A DNA stretch of 64,000 bases from Mycolicibacterium agri (GCF_002553505.1 NZ_PDCP01000019.1:36364-100363), one strand, 5' to 3'. Shown: positions 41,682 through 52,548, counted from the stretch's first letter. Notes: a model not told the origin generated them from the letters alone. Made by a program: numbers and translations.

Positions 41682-42512
41682 TTAGCCGCGGTACTCGGCG
41701 ACCTTCTTCGCATACTCGTCGAGCAGACGCAGTGATTCGTCGCGCGGCTTCGTCGGCAACAGCAGATTCACCTGCCGATACCCGAGGTTTTCGTGGGCCT
41801 GCCAGTAGTCCGGCTTGATCGGGGTGCCGAATGTCGTCAGTGGGACGTCGTGGCCGGCGCGCTCACGCATCTGCTCGATCCGCTTGGTGAGGCGCTCGAC
41901 CGGCAGCGGGTTGGAAATCCAGCCAGCCTGATGGCGGATCACCCGCTTGACGGTCGCATCGGAGTCGCCTCCGATCAGGATCGGCGGGTGCGGCTTTTGC
42001 ACCGGCTTCGGCCGCATATAGGACGGATCGAAATCAACGAATTTGCCGTGGTATTCGGCGGGCTCCTGGGTCCAGAGCGCCTTGATCGCCTCGATACGTT
42101 CGTCCAGCAGCGCGCCGCGGGTCTTCGGATCCGTGCCGTGGTGGCGCAGCTCCTCGATGTTCCATCCCGCGCCGACACCGAAGACGAACCGGCCGCCCGA
42201 GATCAGGTCGATGCTGGCGGCCTCCTTCGCGGTGATGATCGGGTCTCGCTGGATGAGCAGAGCGATGCCGGTGATCAACTCGATCTTGGAGGTCACGGCC
42301 GCGGCCGCGGCGAGCGTGACGAACGGGTCGAGCGTGCGGTAGTAGATGGACGGCAGCTCGCCACCCTGCGGATACGGGGTTTCCCGGCTGGCGGGGAGGT
42401 GCGTGTGCTCGGCGATCGCCAGCGCGTGGAAGCCTCGCTCTTCGATCGCGCGTGCCAGCGTCACGGTGTCGATGGTGTCATCGTTGACGAATGTGGAGAT
42501 TCCGAATTCCAT
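41682..42512 (-). CDS. LLM-class F420-dependent oxidoreductase
   Basis: Luciferase-like oxidoreductase, 276 aa, TIGR03619-type mycobacterial group by pattern: MEFGISTFVNDDT start, HALAIAEHTHLPASRETPYP near residue 30, LITGIALLIQRDPI near 83, GGRFVFGVGAGWN near 108 and PPILIGGDSDATVKRVIRH near 180. ATG 42512 has GCGAGGT upstream; GTG 42518 is an alternative. It lies 112 bases after the IlvD-like gene, so it may be the last gene of the IclR operon or have its own promoter. Confidence 0.8.
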   Translation of the reverse strand: MEFGISTFVNDDTIDTVTLARAIEERGFHALAIAEHTHLPASRETPYPQGGELPSIYYRTLDPFVTLAAAAAVTSKIELITGIALLIQRDPIITAKEAASIDLISGGRFVFGVGAGWNIEELRHHGTDPKTRGALLDERIEAIKALWTQEPAEYHGKFVDFDPSYMRPKPVQKPHPPILIGGDSDATVKRVIRHQAGWISNPLPVERLTKRIEQMRERAGHDVPLTTFGTPIKPDYWQAHENLGYRQVNLLLPTKPRDESLRLLDEYAKKVAEYRG

Positions 42513-42624
42513 GTGCACCTCGCTCTAGCTGTCAACGCTGAGAAACGCTTCCGCTACACGAGGCTATTCCTCACCCCTGTGAGGACTCGCTGCCGAGGTC
42601 CTGTGGCTTTCGCCACGAGGGGCG

Positions 42625-44376
42625 CTACCAGCCGCCCACCCATCCATCGAAGACGCCTTCGGGTTCGGCGGCCGGGTCGTCGGAACGGCCGACGAGGAAG
42701 TCGAAGTCACACCCGGTGTCGGCCTGCATCACATGGTCGACGTAGAGGGCCGCATACCCCCGTCGCGGCGGCGCCTTGGCCCCGGTATCGCTGGTGCGGC
42801 GGCGCTCGTCAATCTCGGCATCGGACAGGCGCACGCTGAGCGTTCCTGCGGGTGCGTCCAGCGAGATGATGTCGCCGTCGGCGATCAATCCGAGTGGCCC
42901 ACCGGCCGCGGATTCGGGGCTGACATGCAAGACGCATGTGCCATAGGCCGTTCCACTCATGCGCGCATCGGAAATGCGGACCATGTCGGTGACACCCTGG
43001 CGGAGCAACTTGCTCGGGATGGGCAGCTGACCCCATTCGGGCATGCCGGGTGCGCCTCGCGGTCCCGTGTTGCGCAGCACAAGCACCGAGTCGGCGGTGA
43101 CGTCGAGATCCGGGTCGTCGAAGCGGGCCATCATGTCGCCCATGCTGTCGAAAACCACGGCGGGGCCTTCGTGCACGAGCAATTCGGGGCTGGCGGCACT
43201 GGTCTTGATGACCGCGCCGGCGGGGGCGAGGTTGCCGCGTACGACCGCCAGGCCGTTGGGTGGCTGGAAGGGATGGTCGAGGTCGGCCAGCACCTCGCCG
43301 TCCGGATTGACGGCCGACGGGAGGTTGTCGCGCACCGTTTTTCCCGTGGCGGTGATGGCGTGGGTGTGCAGCAGCGGTTCGAGGATCTTCATCACCGCGG
43401 GAATACCGCCCACGTGGAAGACTTGCTCGACGAGATGCCGCCCGGCCGGCCGCACATTGACGACAAGTGGTGTGCGGTCGGCTAATTCGGCGAACCGGTC
43501 GAGGGTCAGGTTCACACCGACGCGGCCTGCGATGGCCAACAGGTGCAGGATCGCGTTCGTCGACCCGCCGACAGACAGCATCAAGGTGATGGCGTTGTCG
43601 AAGGCTTCCCCGGTCAGGACCTGAGAGGGCCGCAGACCTTCGAGTGCCATGTCGACTGCGCGTGCGCCGCACATCTCGGCGACCTGCATTCGGCGTGAGT
43701 CCATCGCAGGCACTGCCGCCGCGCCCGGCAGCGTCATACCGAGGCCTTCCACGATCGCGGCCATCGTGGACGCGGTGCCCATCTCCGGACAGTGGCCCTG
43801 CGAGGGTCCGGCGGCCGCTTCCAACCGGTCGTAATCGGCCATGCTCAACGTGCCTTCGCGGACCCGGTCCATGTAATGCCAGATGTCGGTGCCGACGCCG
43901 ATCTGGCGTCCGTCGAAGACTGCCGGTGTCGCCGGCCCGCCGGTGACCATGATGGCGGGCACGTCGGCGCTGGCGGCGCCCATCAGTTGCGCGGGAACGG
44001 TTTTGTCGCAGCCGCCGAGCAGGACTACCGCATCGAACGGGTACGCCCGAATCGACTCCTCGACGTCCATCGCCATCAAATTGCGGAACAACATAGTCGT
44101 CGGCTTCATCAACTGCTCGCCCAGCGAGACGGTGGGAAACTCCAGCGGGAACCCGCCCGCTGTAAGCACTCCTCGGCGCACCGCATCGGCGAGACCGCGA
44201 AAGTGCATGTTGCAGTTGACCACTTCCGACCACGAGTTGCAGATCCCCACGACGGGGCGACCTTCCACGGCCATCCGTGAGAAACCGGAGGCACGCATCG
44301 CGGCTCGGTGCGCGAACCCGGGGATGTCGCGTCCGCCGAACCATCTGCTGCTCTTCAGCGGAGATGATTCCGCCAT
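42625..44376 (-). CDS. IlvD/Edd-family dehydratase
   Basis: Iron-sulfur dehydratase of 583 aa from the dihydroxyacid/phosphogluconate/aldonate dehydratase family. Cluster cysteines are expected in VGICNSWSEVVNCNMHF near residue 45, LLGGCDKTVPAQL near 120 and GHCPEMGTASTMA near 195; SVGGSTNAILHL follows near 270. In the operon it sits beside a 4-hydroxy-2-oxoacid aldolase, which favours a sugar-acid dehydratase over branched-chain amino acid synthesis. ATG 44376 follows GGAGGGGAG. The frame stays open far upstream but overlaps the flavoprotein gene. Confidence 0.8.
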   Translation of the reverse strand: MAESSPLKSSRWFGGRDIPGFAHRAAMRASGFSRMAVEGRPVVGICNSWSEVVNCNMHFRGLADAVRRGVLTAGGFPLEFPTVSLGEQLMKPTTMLFRNLMAMDVEESIRAYPFDAVVLLGGCDKTVPAQLMGAASADVPAIMVTGGPATPAVFDGRQIGVGTDIWHYMDRVREGTLSMADYDRLEAAAGPSQGHCPEMGTASTMAAIVEGLGMTLPGAAAVPAMDSRRMQVAEMCGARAVDMALEGLRPSQVLTGEAFDNAITLMLSVGGSTNAILHLLAIAGRVGVNLTLDRFAELADRTPLVVNVRPAGRHLVEQVFHVGGIPAVMKILEPLLHTHAITATGKTVRDNLPSAVNPDGEVLADLDHPFQPPNGLAVVRGNLAPAGAVIKTSAASPELLVHEGPAVVFDSMGDMMARFDDPDLDVTADSVLVLRNTGPRGAPGMPEWGQLPIPSKLLRQGVTDMVRISDARMSGTAYGTCVLHVSPESAAGGPLGLIADGDIISLDAPAGTLSVRLSDAEIDERRRTSDTGAKAPPRRGYAALYVDHVMQADTGCDFDFLVGRSDDPAAEPEGVFDGWVGGW

Positions 44377-44405
44377 CGATGTACCACTCCCCTCCAGTCC
44401 TGCGG

Positions 44406-46133
44406 TCAGTAACGGCTGCGGGCGGCGTACGCGGTGACCTTGCGCAGCGCGGGTTGCCTCGCGGCCCGGTAGCCCAGCCAGCGGCCGGCGCGCGTTCCCA
44501 TCAGTTGGCCGACCAGACGCTGCTGCCATGGCGGACACACAGGCGCGTCGGTACGTCGGGGCCGAAGCGCGGCGACGCCTGCGGCGTCGTCGAGTGCGAC
44601 GCGCGCAGCGTTGTGGCCGCTGGCGCCCATGACGCCGCCGCCCGGGTGGGTGCCCGACCCGCAAAGGTAGTAACCGTCGATCGGCGTTCGATAGTGCGCA
44701 ATCTCGGGTAACGGTCTCGCGCCGAAGAGCTGGTCGAGCATCATACTTCCGTGGAAGATGTTTCCGTCGGTGATCAGATACTCGTTGTCCAGGTCGTCGG
44801 GGGTGATCACGACGCGATCGAGGATGTGGTCGCGCAGATTGGGCGCGTAGGTGAATAGATCCTCCAGTACCAGGTCGGCCCACCGTTGTTTCTCGGCGGC
44901 CCAGGTCGTGCCGGTCAGCTGCGACGGAAGTTGTTGTATGCCAAGCGTCATGGTGTGCAACCCGGGTGGGGCGAGCGTCGGGTCGGTCACCGATTGAATG
45001 ACGGCCTCGATGACGAACGAGTCGGGGAACGTGCCTCGGCGTTGAGCTTCCCACGCCTGCTCGAAGGCCTCCCTGCTGGGACCGAGCAATTGGTGACCGT
45101 GGTGCTGCGGACCTTCGCTCGCGTCGGAAAACGGAAGATATTGCGGCAGTTCGTCTATCAACAGGTGGATCCGCGCCATCGATCCTCGCGTGTCGATGTT
45201 CGCGACGTCGCGGGCGAGTCGGGCATCGAGAACGCCCGGCTCGAGCAGGCCCAGCAGCGACCGTTTGGGGTCGGCGTTGGACAGCACCTGCGCGGCGGTG
45301 ATGACGGTTCCGTCGACCAGGCGCACGCCCTCGGCTTTTCCGCCGCGCACGATCACCTTGTCCACGGGAGCACCCGTTCGGATGGTCGCGCCGTAGTGGC
45401 GGGCACCGGCGGCCAGCGCCTCCGAGATTGCGCCCATACCGCCACGGGCCATCCCGAATTGACCGAAGTTACCGTTGAATTCGCCCCACGAATGATGCCC
45501 GTAGGTGTAGGCGGTACCAGGACTGGAGGGGCCGCCGTAGATCGACACCATGCCGAAGAAGGTCAGCATCGACTTGATGCGTTCGTCTTGGAAGTAGCGA
45601 TCCAGTAGGTCGCGCACCGAGAGCAGTGTGAACTCGTCGAACAGCGTCTGCTCACCCGCCGCTTCAAATCTGGCGAGCACCTCGGAGCGCTCCGGCGGCA
45701 GTTCAAGCAGCCATGGCGTCACCAGGCCGGCAAACTTCTGCACCCGCATGCCGAAGTCCAAGAACGCCTGCGCGTCACGCTTGTTCAACTTCTCCAGTTC
45801 GCGCAGCGTGCGGTCGGTCTCCTTCCACATCGTGAAGTGGGTGCCGTCGCGAAACAGGCTGAACGACAACGCATCACCTTGATAGAGCTCCAGGCCGAAA
45901 CGCCGCAGTTCGAGTTCTTCGATGATCTCGGGCCGCAGCAGTCCCGCGATGAATGCGCACGATGACCACTTGCTGTCGGGTATCAGCTCCTCGGTGACGC
46001 ACGCGCCGCCGACCACGTCGCGGGCTTCGAGCACCAGCACCGATCTGCCCGCCTTGGCCAGATAGTTCGCCGCCACGAGTCCGTTGTGTCCGGCACCGAT
46101 GACGATGGCGTCGTAATTCTGTGTGGAGGACAT
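44406..46133 (-). CDS. PYROXD2-like FAD-dependent oxidoreductase
   Basis: Flavoprotein of 575 aa in the phytoene-desaturase/amine-oxidase superfamily. The FAD dinucleotide motif is AIVIGAGHNGLVAANYLAKA at residues 9-28, followed by LEARDVVGGACVTEEL. The C-terminal FAD closure GYYLCGSGTHPGGGVMGASG lies near 510. The order of segments fits the PYROXD2 group rather than carotenoid desaturases. Its role in the operon would be oxidation of an amine, alcohol or CH-CH bond. Its ATG lies one base after the stop of the RedY-like gene. Confidence 0.75.
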   Translation of the reverse strand: MSSTQNYDAIVIGAGHNGLVAANYLAKAGRSVLVLEARDVVGGACVTEELIPDSKWSSCAFIAGLLRPEIIEELELRRFGLELYQGDALSFSLFRDGTHFTMWKETDRTLRELEKLNKRDAQAFLDFGMRVQKFAGLVTPWLLELPPERSEVLARFEAAGEQTLFDEFTLLSVRDLLDRYFQDERIKSMLTFFGMVSIYGGPSSPGTAYTYGHHSWGEFNGNFGQFGMARGGMGAISEALAAGARHYGATIRTGAPVDKVIVRGGKAEGVRLVDGTVITAAQVLSNADPKRSLLGLLEPGVLDARLARDVANIDTRGSMARIHLLIDELPQYLPFSDASEGPQHHGHQLLGPSREAFEQAWEAQRRGTFPDSFVIEAVIQSVTDPTLAPPGLHTMTLGIQQLPSQLTGTTWAAEKQRWADLVLEDLFTYAPNLRDHILDRVVITPDDLDNEYLITDGNIFHGSMMLDQLFGARPLPEIAHYRTPIDGYYLCGSGTHPGGGVMGASGHNAARVALDDAAGVAALRPRRTDAPVCPPWQQRLVGQLMGTRAGRWLGYRAARQPALRKVTAYAARSRY

Positions 46134-46134
46134 G

Positions 46135-46461
46135 TCACTTCTCTTCCGGCGGCGACAGCGGGCGGGTAAAGACGGTGCTGACCGTCGAGGTGTCGACCAG
46201 TTCGGAGAATCGTTGCACGATGGGAGCCAATTCGGGAGCCCCGTCACGGATCGCCTCCCATTCGGGCCAGGAGGCGACCGTCATCAGCTCGATCACCTCG
46301 ACGCGCGACGGGTCGGCGTCCGCGATGAACACGTCGAACCGCTTTACCTCGGGAAACGACAGACACACTGGGCGGTCCACCTCGCGGGAGAACCGCTCGA
46401 ACTGCGCCGCGGTGACACCTGGTCGCAGCGAGAACCTGTTGATGGCGGTAACCGGGGACAT
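46135..46461 (-). CDS. RedY-like small protein
   Basis: Protein of 108 aa, ferredoxin-like alpha/beta composition, similar in outline to RedY/ABM-type proteins. It begins MSPVTAINRFSLRPGVTAAQ and has KRFDVFIADADPSRVEVIEL with EWEAIRDGAPELA in the second half. Such small proteins act as cyclases, monooxygenase-like enzymes or accessory factors. It is squeezed between the aldehyde dehydrogenase and the flavoprotein with one-base gaps, so it belongs to the operon. No catalytic residue can be assigned. Confidence 0.65.
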   Translation of the reverse strand: MSPVTAINRFSLRPGVTAAQFERFSREVDRPVCLSFPEVKRFDVFIADADPSRVEVIELMTVASWPEWEAIRDGAPELAPIVQRFSELVDTSTVSTVFTRPLSPPEEK

Positions 46462-46462
46462 G

Positions 46463-47899
46463 CTACGCAGCCTCGGTGTTGACCATGACGTGCTTGATCT
46501 CGGTGTATTCCTCGAGCGCGTACACCGACATGTCCTTGCCGTTGCCCGACTGCTTGAACCCGCCGTGCGGCATCTCCGGCGTGACCGGCAGATGGTCGTT
46601 GACCCATACCGTGCCGAACTGCAGATCGGCGGCCACCGACATCGCGCGCGCGACGTCGCGAGTGAACACCGACGCCGCGAGTCCGTACTCGGTGTCGTTG
46701 GCCCAGCCGACGATGTCATCGGTATCGGCGAATTTAGTGATCGAGGTGACCGGGCCGAACACCTCGTTGCTGACGATCTCATCGCCCTGGCGGGCACCCA
46801 CGACGAGGGTCGGCGCGGTGTAGAAGCCGACGCCGGGGTCGTCGCCCTGCAAAATCTCGACGTGGCCGCTGCACTGAGCCCGCTCGACGAAATCTTCCAC
46901 CCGGCGGCGGTGCGCGTCGGTGATCACCGGGCCCATGGCGGTCGCTTCGTCCTGCAGGTCGCCCAGTGAGAGCCCTTGGACGGCCTTGTGCAGGCTGGCG
47001 ACGAACTCGTCGTGAACGGCTTCATGCACATACAGCCGCGACGCCGCCATGCAGTCCTGGCCCGAGTTGCAGAACGCGCCCTCCATCACTTTGTCCACGG
47101 CCAGGTCGATCGTGGCGTCGGGGAAGACCAGCACGGGCGCCTTGCCGCCCAGTTCGAGGTGCAGTCGCTTGAGGTTCGAGTCCGCCGAGGCATGCAACAG
47201 AGCACGTCCGGTCTGTAGCGATCCCGTCAGTGACGACATCCGTACTCGGGGATGGCTGACCAAGCGGGCGCCGACGTTGGGCCCGTCCCCGGTGACCACG
47301 TTCAACACGCCGGCCGGGAACAGGTCGGAGGCCAGCTCGGCGAGCCGCAGTGCGGAGAACGGCGTGTGCTCAGATGGCTTGAGCACCAGGGTGTTTCCGG
47401 TGAGAACGGCCGGCGCGATCTTCCAGATGGCCATCAGCAGTGGGTAGTTCCACGGCGCCACCGATCCCACCACTCCGAGTGGGTCGCGCCGGATGATGCT
47501 CATCTTGCCCGCGACGTACTCGCCCGCGGCGCGGCCCTCCAGCGAGCGCGCCGCTCCCGCGAAGAACCGGAGGTGATCGGCGATCATCTCCATCTCCTCG
47601 CGGGCCAACCCGATCGGCTTGCCGACGTTGCGCGATTCGATCTGCGCCAGGGTCTCGAGGTCGTCTTCCACCCGGTCGGCCAGTTTGAGCACCGCTCGGC
47701 TGCGCTCACCGACCGGGGTCTTGGACCATCCGTAGAAGGCCGCGTCGGCGGCTTGGACGGCTCGGTCGACGTCGGTCGCACCGGCGCTAGCAACCTCGGC
47801 GAACTGTTCGCCGTTGGCGGGAGCGAGAATCGCGTCGACATCACCGGACGCGGCGTCGGTCCACTGGCCGTTGATGAACATCTTCGGATGGAATGTCAT
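46463..47899 (-). CDS. Aldehyde dehydrogenase, gamma-aminobutyraldehyde-type
   Basis: NAD(P)-dependent aldehyde dehydrogenase, 478 aa. The cofactor site region [17 protein letters not shown] lies near residue 145, the catalytic glutamate in [12 protein letters not shown] near 250 and the catalytic cysteine in [14 protein letters not shown] near 284. The NSGQDC form is typical of aminobutyraldehyde/betaine-aldehyde-like enzymes (PatD group). Together with the APC permease this suggests that an amine or amino-alcohol may be handled. ATG 47899; a longer open frame upstream overlaps the permease gene and is rejected. Confidence 0.82.
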   Translation of the reverse strand: MTFHPKMFINGQWTDAASGDVDAILAPANGEQFAEVASAGATDVDRAVQAADAAFYGWSKTPVGERSRAVLKLADRVEDDLETLAQIESRNVGKPIGLAREEMEMIADHLRFFAGAARSLEGRAAGEYVAGKMSIIRRDPLGVVGSVAPWNYPLLMAIWKIAPAVLTGNTLVLKPSEHTPFSALRLAELASDLFPAGVLNVVTGDGPNVGARLVSHPRVRMSSLTGSLQTGRALLHASADSNLKRLHLELGGKAPVLVFPDATIDLAVDKVMEGAFCNSGQDCMAASRLYVHEAVHDEFVASLHKAVQGLSLGDLQDEATAMGPVITDAHRRRVEDFVERAQCSGHVEILQGDDPGVGFYTAPTLVVGARQGDEIVSNEVFGPVTSITKFADTDDIVGWANDTEYGLAASVFTRDVARAMSVAADLQFGTVWVNDHLPVTPEMPHGGFKQSGNGKDMSVYALEEYTEIKHVMVNTEAA

Positions 47900-47955
47900 G
47901 GTGTTCCTCGATTCTTTTGGTGGTGCGTCGAGCGATTGCGTTGCAGCTGAACCGT

Positions 47956-49509
47956 TTAGGTTGCCTCGGGGGCCGGCTCGTCGAGTTGGCGTTCGTTGAG
48001 CGCCCGCCCCACTCGCTCGTAGCGCTGCGGCGCGGTGTATTTGAGGTAGATGCCGTAAACCATGCCGATGGCCAAGGCGATGAACACCAGCGACACCATC
48101 AGCACCGCGGTTCCGCCGTGCACACCCAGCAGCACGTCCAGGCTGCCCAGCGTGACGATGACGAAGTAGCCGAGGCCGGCGATGGCCAGCAGTGGAGCGA
48201 TGAAGGTGTTCCACGGCCGCTTGTCGACACTGGACCGGCGGAAGAACACGAAGATGGCGATCGCGGCGAGCAGTTGTGAACTGATGACGCCAATGGCGCC
48301 GATGCCGGTCGCCCATGTCCACAGGGTGGCGAACGGGTCGCTGGTGACCGCGCCGAATGCGAGGACCACGATCAATACCATCGCGGTCTGTGTCAGCGCA
48401 GCCACCCACGGGGTCTGCCGCTTGGCGTTCGTCCAGCCCAGCGGCCGCCAGATCAGGCCCTGCCTGCCCAGCGAGAACAGATAGCGCGACACGTTGTTGT
48501 GGAAGGTGACGATCGCGGCGAAGATCGCAGTGCAGATGAGGATTTGGAAGATCAGCGAGATGTTGTGGCCGATGATGTCGTCGCTTGCCGCGAAGATGAA
48601 GTCGCCGCCTTCTGCGGTGGCCATCGCGATCACCCGGTCGAGCCCTAGCGCGTTGATCACGAGCCAGCCGGCGATCGCGTAGAAGATTCCCATGAACGCG
48701 ACCGAGATGTAGGTGGCGCGGGGCACGGTACGTTGCGGGTCCTTCGCTTCTTCGCCGTAGATGGCCGACCCCTCGAACCCGATGAACGAAGCATGGGCGA
48801 ACATCAACGCGACACCGACCGCGCCGCCGAACACCACAGATGGACTGAACGGTTCCAGCGAGAAGTCGCTCACCGGAACGTTTTTCCCGCTCAGGCTGAA
48901 CAGCGACAGGATGGTGATCATCGTGACTTCCAGCGACATGAACACGCCGAGGACCTTCGCTCCGGCGTGTACGCCCTGAATGCCCAAGCCGAGGCAGCCG
49001 ACCATGGCCACCATCGAAACCAGCCACCACGGCAGGTGGACGCCGAACTTGTTGTTGATCAATTCGCCTGCGTAGTAGCCGAATCCGCCGTAGAGGCCGG
49101 CCTGGATCGCGTTGTAGGCGAAGATCGCCAGCGTGGCCGCGCCCAGCCCGGGGATGCGTCCCAGCCCGAGCGTGGAGTAGGCGTAGAAGGCCCCGGCATT
49201 GGTGACATGTCGGCTCATCGCGACGTAGCCGACGGCGAAGATCATCAACACCGCCGCGGCGACCACGAAGGCGCCTGGCATCCCGATGCCGTTGCCCGCC
49301 GAGATCATGATGGGGAACAGGCCGACCACGACGGTCAGCGGGGAGGCCGCGGCGATGATGTAGAACACGATGCTCGGCACCCCCAAGGTGTTTTCCTTGA
49401 GGCCGTTGTTCCGGCGTCCGGCGGCTTGACGGATCGGGCTCTTCAGTGCCGACGGTGCTGCGGCGGAATCGCTGACTTGCGCTGGAGGCGGGAGGGTGGG
49501 ATTGGTCAT
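47956..49509 (-). CDS. APC-superfamily amino acid/amine permease
   Basis: Transporter of 517 aa with about twelve to fourteen transmembrane helices after a soluble N-terminus of 45 residues. The first helix has [38 protein letters not shown] near residue 245 is the classic APC motif around helix 6 and its following loop. APC members import amino acids, polyamines or ethanolamine-like amines. It lies 20 bases after the aldolase gene and 56 bases before the aldehyde dehydrogenase gene, so it probably imports the operon's substrate. Confidence 0.8.
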   Translation of the reverse strand: MTNPTLPPPAQVSDSAAAPSALKSPIRQAAGRRNNGLKENTLGVPSIVFYIIAAASPLTVVVGLFPIMISAGNGIGMPGAFVVAAAVLMIFAVGYVAMSRHVTNAGAFYAYSTLGLGRIPGLGAATLAIFAYNAIQAGLYGGFGYYAGELINNKFGVHLPWWLVSMVAMVGCLGLGIQGVHAGAKVLGVFMSLEVTMITILSLFSLSGKNVPVSDFSLEPFSPSVVFGGAVGVALMFAHASFIGFEGSAIYGEEAKDPQRTVPRATYISVAFMGIFYAIAGWLVINALGLDRVIAMATAEGGDFIFAASDDIIGHNISLIFQILICTAIFAAIVTFHNNVSRYLFSLGRQGLIWRPLGWTNAKRQTPWVAALTQTAMVLIVVLAFGAVTSDPFATLWTWATGIGAIGVISSQLLAAIAIFVFFRRSSVDKRPWNTFIAPLLAIAGLGYFVIVTLGSLDVLLGVHGGTAVLMVSLVFIALAIGMVYGIYLKYTAPQRYERVGRALNERQLDEPAPEAT

Positions 49510-49529
49510 CGACTTCTTCCGGGGAGTGA

Positions 49530-50567
49530 TCAGCAGGATGCCGCTGCGCCGCGACAGGTGGGGGTGGCCAGAAGGTCCAGGGCCACGTCGGTGAGTAGGT
49601 CTTCCTGACCACCGACCATGCCGCGTGCGCCTGCTTCGAGAATCAGGCTGCGTGGCGGTACGCCGTACTCGGTGCCGATGCGCTCGGCATGTAACAGAAA
49701 GCTGGAGTAGACCCCGGCATATCCGAGGGTCAACGTTTCCCTGTCGATGCGCACCGGGCGACGTTGCAACGGCCGCACGAGATCCTCCGCGGCGTCCATC
49801 AGTGCGAAGACGTCGCAGTGGTGTTTCCACCCGGTGACGTCGGCGAGCGCGACGAACACTTCCAATGGGCAATTGCCCGCACCGGCGCCGAGTCCGGTCA
49901 GTGAGGCGTCGACCCGATGGGCGCCTTCCTCGACGGCGACGACCGAGTTGGCCACGCCCAGCCCCAGGTTGTGGTGGGCGTGGATGCCGATGGTGGTGGC
50001 CGGGTCGAGGATGTCTCGGTAGGCGCGGATGCGGTCACGGACGTCGCTCATGGTCAGCCGCCCGCCCGAATCGGTCACGTAGACGCACTGAGCTCCCGCG
50101 TCCTGCATGATTTTGGCTTGTCGGGCAAGGCTGTTCGCGTCGGTCATGTGCGACATCATCAGGAAGCCGGCGACGTCCATGCCGCGTTCGCGCGCAGCGT
50201 CGATGTGCTGCTCAGGGATGTCGGCTTCAGTGCAGTGGGTGGCCACTCGCACCGATGTGACGCCCAGGTCCGCTGCGGCCGTCAAGTCGTCCAGTGTGCC
50301 GATGCCCGGTAGCAGCAGGGTGGTCAGGCGCGCTCGAGTGAGGACCTCGGCGGCTGTGCTGATCCAGTCGGCGTCGGGGTGGCTGCCCGCTCCGTAGGTG
50401 AGGCTTCCGCCAGCCAGTCCGTCGCCGTGGGCCACCTCGATGGCGGCCACGCCGCACCTGTCCAGTGCCGCGGCGATGCGGCGAGCATCCGGCAATTCCA
50501 ACTGGTGACCGATCGCGTGCATGCCGTCACGCAGTGTGACGTCCTGGACGTAGATATCGGTCATCAC
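49530..50567 (-). CDS. 4-hydroxy-2-oxovalerate aldolase-type enzyme
   Basis: Class II (metal-dependent) pyruvate aldolase of 345 aa of the DmpG/HsaF family. The active-site start is [13 protein letters not shown] near residue 9, metal ligands lie in [16 protein letters not shown] near 193, and [13 protein letters not shown] near 160 also matches. It splits 4-hydroxy-2-oxoacids to pyruvate and an aldehyde, which is normally channelled to the acylating dehydrogenase encoded just upstream. No hydroxypentadienoate hydratase is present, so the substrate must come by another route. Start ATG 50567 overlaps the dehydrogenase stop; a second ATG follows at 50564. Confidence 0.85.
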   Translation of the reverse strand: MMTDIYVQDVTLRDGMHAIGHQLELPDARRIAAALDRCGVAAIEVAHGDGLAGGSLTYGAGSHPDADWISTAAEVLTRARLTTLLLPGIGTLDDLTAAADLGVTSVRVATHCTEADIPEQHIDAARERGMDVAGFLMMSHMTDANSLARQAKIMQDAGAQCVYVTDSGGRLTMSDVRDRIRAYRDILDPATTIGIHAHHNLGLGVANSVVAVEEGAHRVDASLTGLGAGAGNCPLEVFVALADVTGWKHHCDVFALMDAAEDLVRPLQRRPVRIDRETLTLGYAGVYSSFLLHAERIGTEYGVPPRSLILEAGARGMVGGQEDLLTDVALDLLATPTCRGAAASC

Positions 50568-51505
50568 AGCGAAACCCTCTGAGGCTCAGCGCGATCAGCG
50601 GCTATCAACTCGCCCACCCGGACCGCGGCGGCCGTCATGATGTCGAGATTTCCCGCGTACGGAGGCAGATAATCGGCGGCGCCCTCGACTTCAAGAAAAA
50701 CCGTCACGTGGCACATCGGCCCCTCGATGTCACCGGCAAGGCTGCGACGGGTGTCGCCAGGGGGGACGTCGACCATCTGCACGTCCTGCTTGAGCCGATA
50801 TCCCGGCACGTATTTCGCGACGGCCTCAACCATGTCGACGACGGCTCCCGCGATTGCCGCGTCATCGGTCCGCTCGATCAGTGCCGTCACGGTGTCGCGC
50901 ATGATGACCGGCGGGTCGGCAGGGTTGAGCACGATGATGGCCTTGGCCCGTTGCGCACCGCCCACGGCGCGAAGGGCGCGTGCCGTCGTGACCGTGAATT
51001 CGTCGATGTTGGCGCGAGTGCCCGGCCCGGCCGATCGCGACGAGATGGACGCCACGATTTCGGCGTAGTGAACGGTAGTGACGCGTGACAGCGCCGCGAC
51101 AACAGGTACGGTCGCCTGACCGCCGCAGGTCACCATGTTCACATTTGTTGCTGCGCAATGCTCTTCGAGGTTGACCGTCGGCACGACGAAGGGTCCGACC
51201 GCGGCCGGGGTGAGGTCGATTACCCGGCGTCCGGTGCGCTGCAGCCGGGCCCAGTTGTACATATGCGCGTCGGCGCTGGTGGCGTCGAAAACGATGTCGA
51301 CATCACGGAACGCCTCCGACATGAGCAAGGCGTCGATACCGCCGGCGGCGGTCCACAACCCGTAGCCGCGGGCTCGCGACAGCCCGTCACTGGATGGGTC
51401 GATCCCCACCATGGCGACCGGCTCGAGCGTCGAATGGCGCCGGAGCTTCACCATCAAGTCGGTGCCGATGTTGCCCGACCCGACGATGGCTGCTTGTGCA
51501 CTCAC
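50564..51505 (-). CDS. Acetaldehyde dehydrogenase (acylating)
   Basis: CoA-acylating aldehyde dehydrogenase of the DmpF/HsaG family, 313 aa. NAD-binding motif [16 protein letters not shown] at residues 6-21, catalytic cysteine in [16 protein letters not shown] near 130, and [18 protein letters not shown] near 153 as in the family. It forms acetyl-CoA or propionyl-CoA from the aldehyde released by the aldolase, with which it forms a channelling complex. The stop overlaps the aldolase start. It follows the TIM-barrel gene by 51 bases. Confidence 0.87.
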   Translation of the reverse strand: MSAQAAIVGSGNIGTDLMVKLRRHSTLEPVAMVGIDPSSDGLSRARGYGLWTAAGGIDALLMSEAFRDVDIVFDATSADAHMYNWARLQRTGRRVIDLTPAAVGPFVVPTVNLEEHCAATNVNMVTCGGQATVPVVAALSRVTTVHYAEIVASISSRSAGPGTRANIDEFTVTTARALRAVGGAQRAKAIIVLNPADPPVIMRDTVTALIERTDDAAIAGAVVDMVEAVAKYVPGYRLKQDVQMVDVPPGDTRRSLAGDIEGPMCHVTVFLEVEGAADYLPPYAGNLDIMTAAAVRVGELIAADRAEPQRVSL

Positions 51506-51556
51506 GAGGTCTTCTTTCTGGTCTGTCGTCGTCGTGTCGTCGCCGTGGGCCGTAGC

Positions 51557-52516
51557 TCAGTGCATCAATGCGTTCCGTTGCGGCGCAGGCGATACGGTGA
51601 TGCCGGGTGTGGTCGCGGCGGCGAGCTCGTTGAGGATCGCTGCGTGACGAACCTTGTGTCGCACCAACTTTTCGTGAAATTCGGGCTCGATCCAGCCGTT
51701 GTACATAACCCCTTCTGATTCGCCCGGCTCGATCTTGAAGTACACCGGGCTTGTCACGGCCGCGATTTGGCCTGCCTCCCACAGCCGGTTCATCCCGCCG
51801 AAGGAGTCGAAGGTCTCTGCCCACACGTCGAGGGGAATGTCGACCTTGCTGCGGATCGCGGCGAGCATCGGCCGGCTCAGGTCGCCGACCGGGTTGACGC
51901 TGTCGGCGCCGAGGTCCTGCATGATTTTGATGGCCGCCGGGTTGGCGTGTCCGGCGTAGACGGACACCTTGAATTTGGTGTCGGCGGGGATGTGCCCGGC
52001 GTCGCGCGCCTTGTGGAGAATCTGCAACACGCCCTCGTCCCACACCAGGGCGCCGCGCAACCCGGTCGAGAAGATCCGCAAGTAATCGTCGAGTAGGTAG
52101 CGGATATTGTCGATCCCCCGCACCCGACGCCCGCCGGATTGCCCTTCGGTGCTCAACGCCTGGCGGCCGACATCCCAGCCGGTCCGGGGGCCGGGCACGG
52201 CGATCACCTCGATGCCGTTCTCGTCGGCCAGAGTGGCGAAGTCGCGCAACTCCTCCTTGGTGAGCAGCGTTGTTCCACCCCCGAATGCCACGACGCGGTT
52301 GATGAAGACCCCGTGCTTGGTCGCTTCGTCGAGCATCGCTTCCAGGGTCGACACCCGCTCGACGCCGGATATCTCCAGGCGGTAGTGGCCGCCGTCGGGG
52401 AAGCGCTTGTCCGATGGCGTCAAGGCGTAGTCATCGGCCGTCGGCAGGAGTTGCGCGGCGAGGATCCCGGCCCCGTCGATCCTCGATGACCCGTTGCCCG
52501 ACGGTGTCGATGACAT
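51557..52516 (-). CDS. Unassigned TIM-barrel-like protein, U32-peptidase-like pattern
   Basis: Protein of 319 aa that I cannot name. It alternates strands and helices like a TIM barrel: INRVVAFGGGTTLLTKEEL near residue 77, FKVSVYAGHANPAAIKIMQD near 185, LGADSVNPVGDLSRPMLAAI and VYFKIEPGESEGVMYNG near 258. The pattern recalls U32/collagenase-like or dihydropteroate-like barrels. No signal peptide or metal motif is obvious. It is the first gene of the IclR-controlled operon, 33 bases from an IclR-type box, so it should have a central role. ATG 52516. Confidence 0.6.
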   Translation of the reverse strand: MSSTPSGNGSSRIDGAGILAAQLLPTADDYALTPSDKRFPDGGHYRLEISGVERVSTLEAMLDEATKHGVFINRVVAFGGGTTLLTKEELRDFATLADENGIEVIAVPGPRTGWDVGRQALSTEGQSGGRRVRGIDNIRYLLDDYLRIFSTGLRGALVWDEGVLQILHKARDAGHIPADTKFKVSVYAGHANPAAIKIMQDLGADSVNPVGDLSRPMLAAIRSKVDIPLDVWAETFDSFGGMNRLWEAGQIAAVTSPVYFKIEPGESEGVMYNGWIEPEFHEKLVRHKVRHAAILNELAAATTPGITVSPAPQRNALMH

Positions 52517-52548
52517 TAAGCGCTCCTTTGGTTGGCCAGCCGAGCGGC

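Noticed and set aside
46463..49612. A single very long minus-strand frame covering aldehyde dehydrogenase plus upstream sequence
   Set aside because: The N-terminal part is the permease gene in a wrong frame; the true dehydrogenase starts at 47899.
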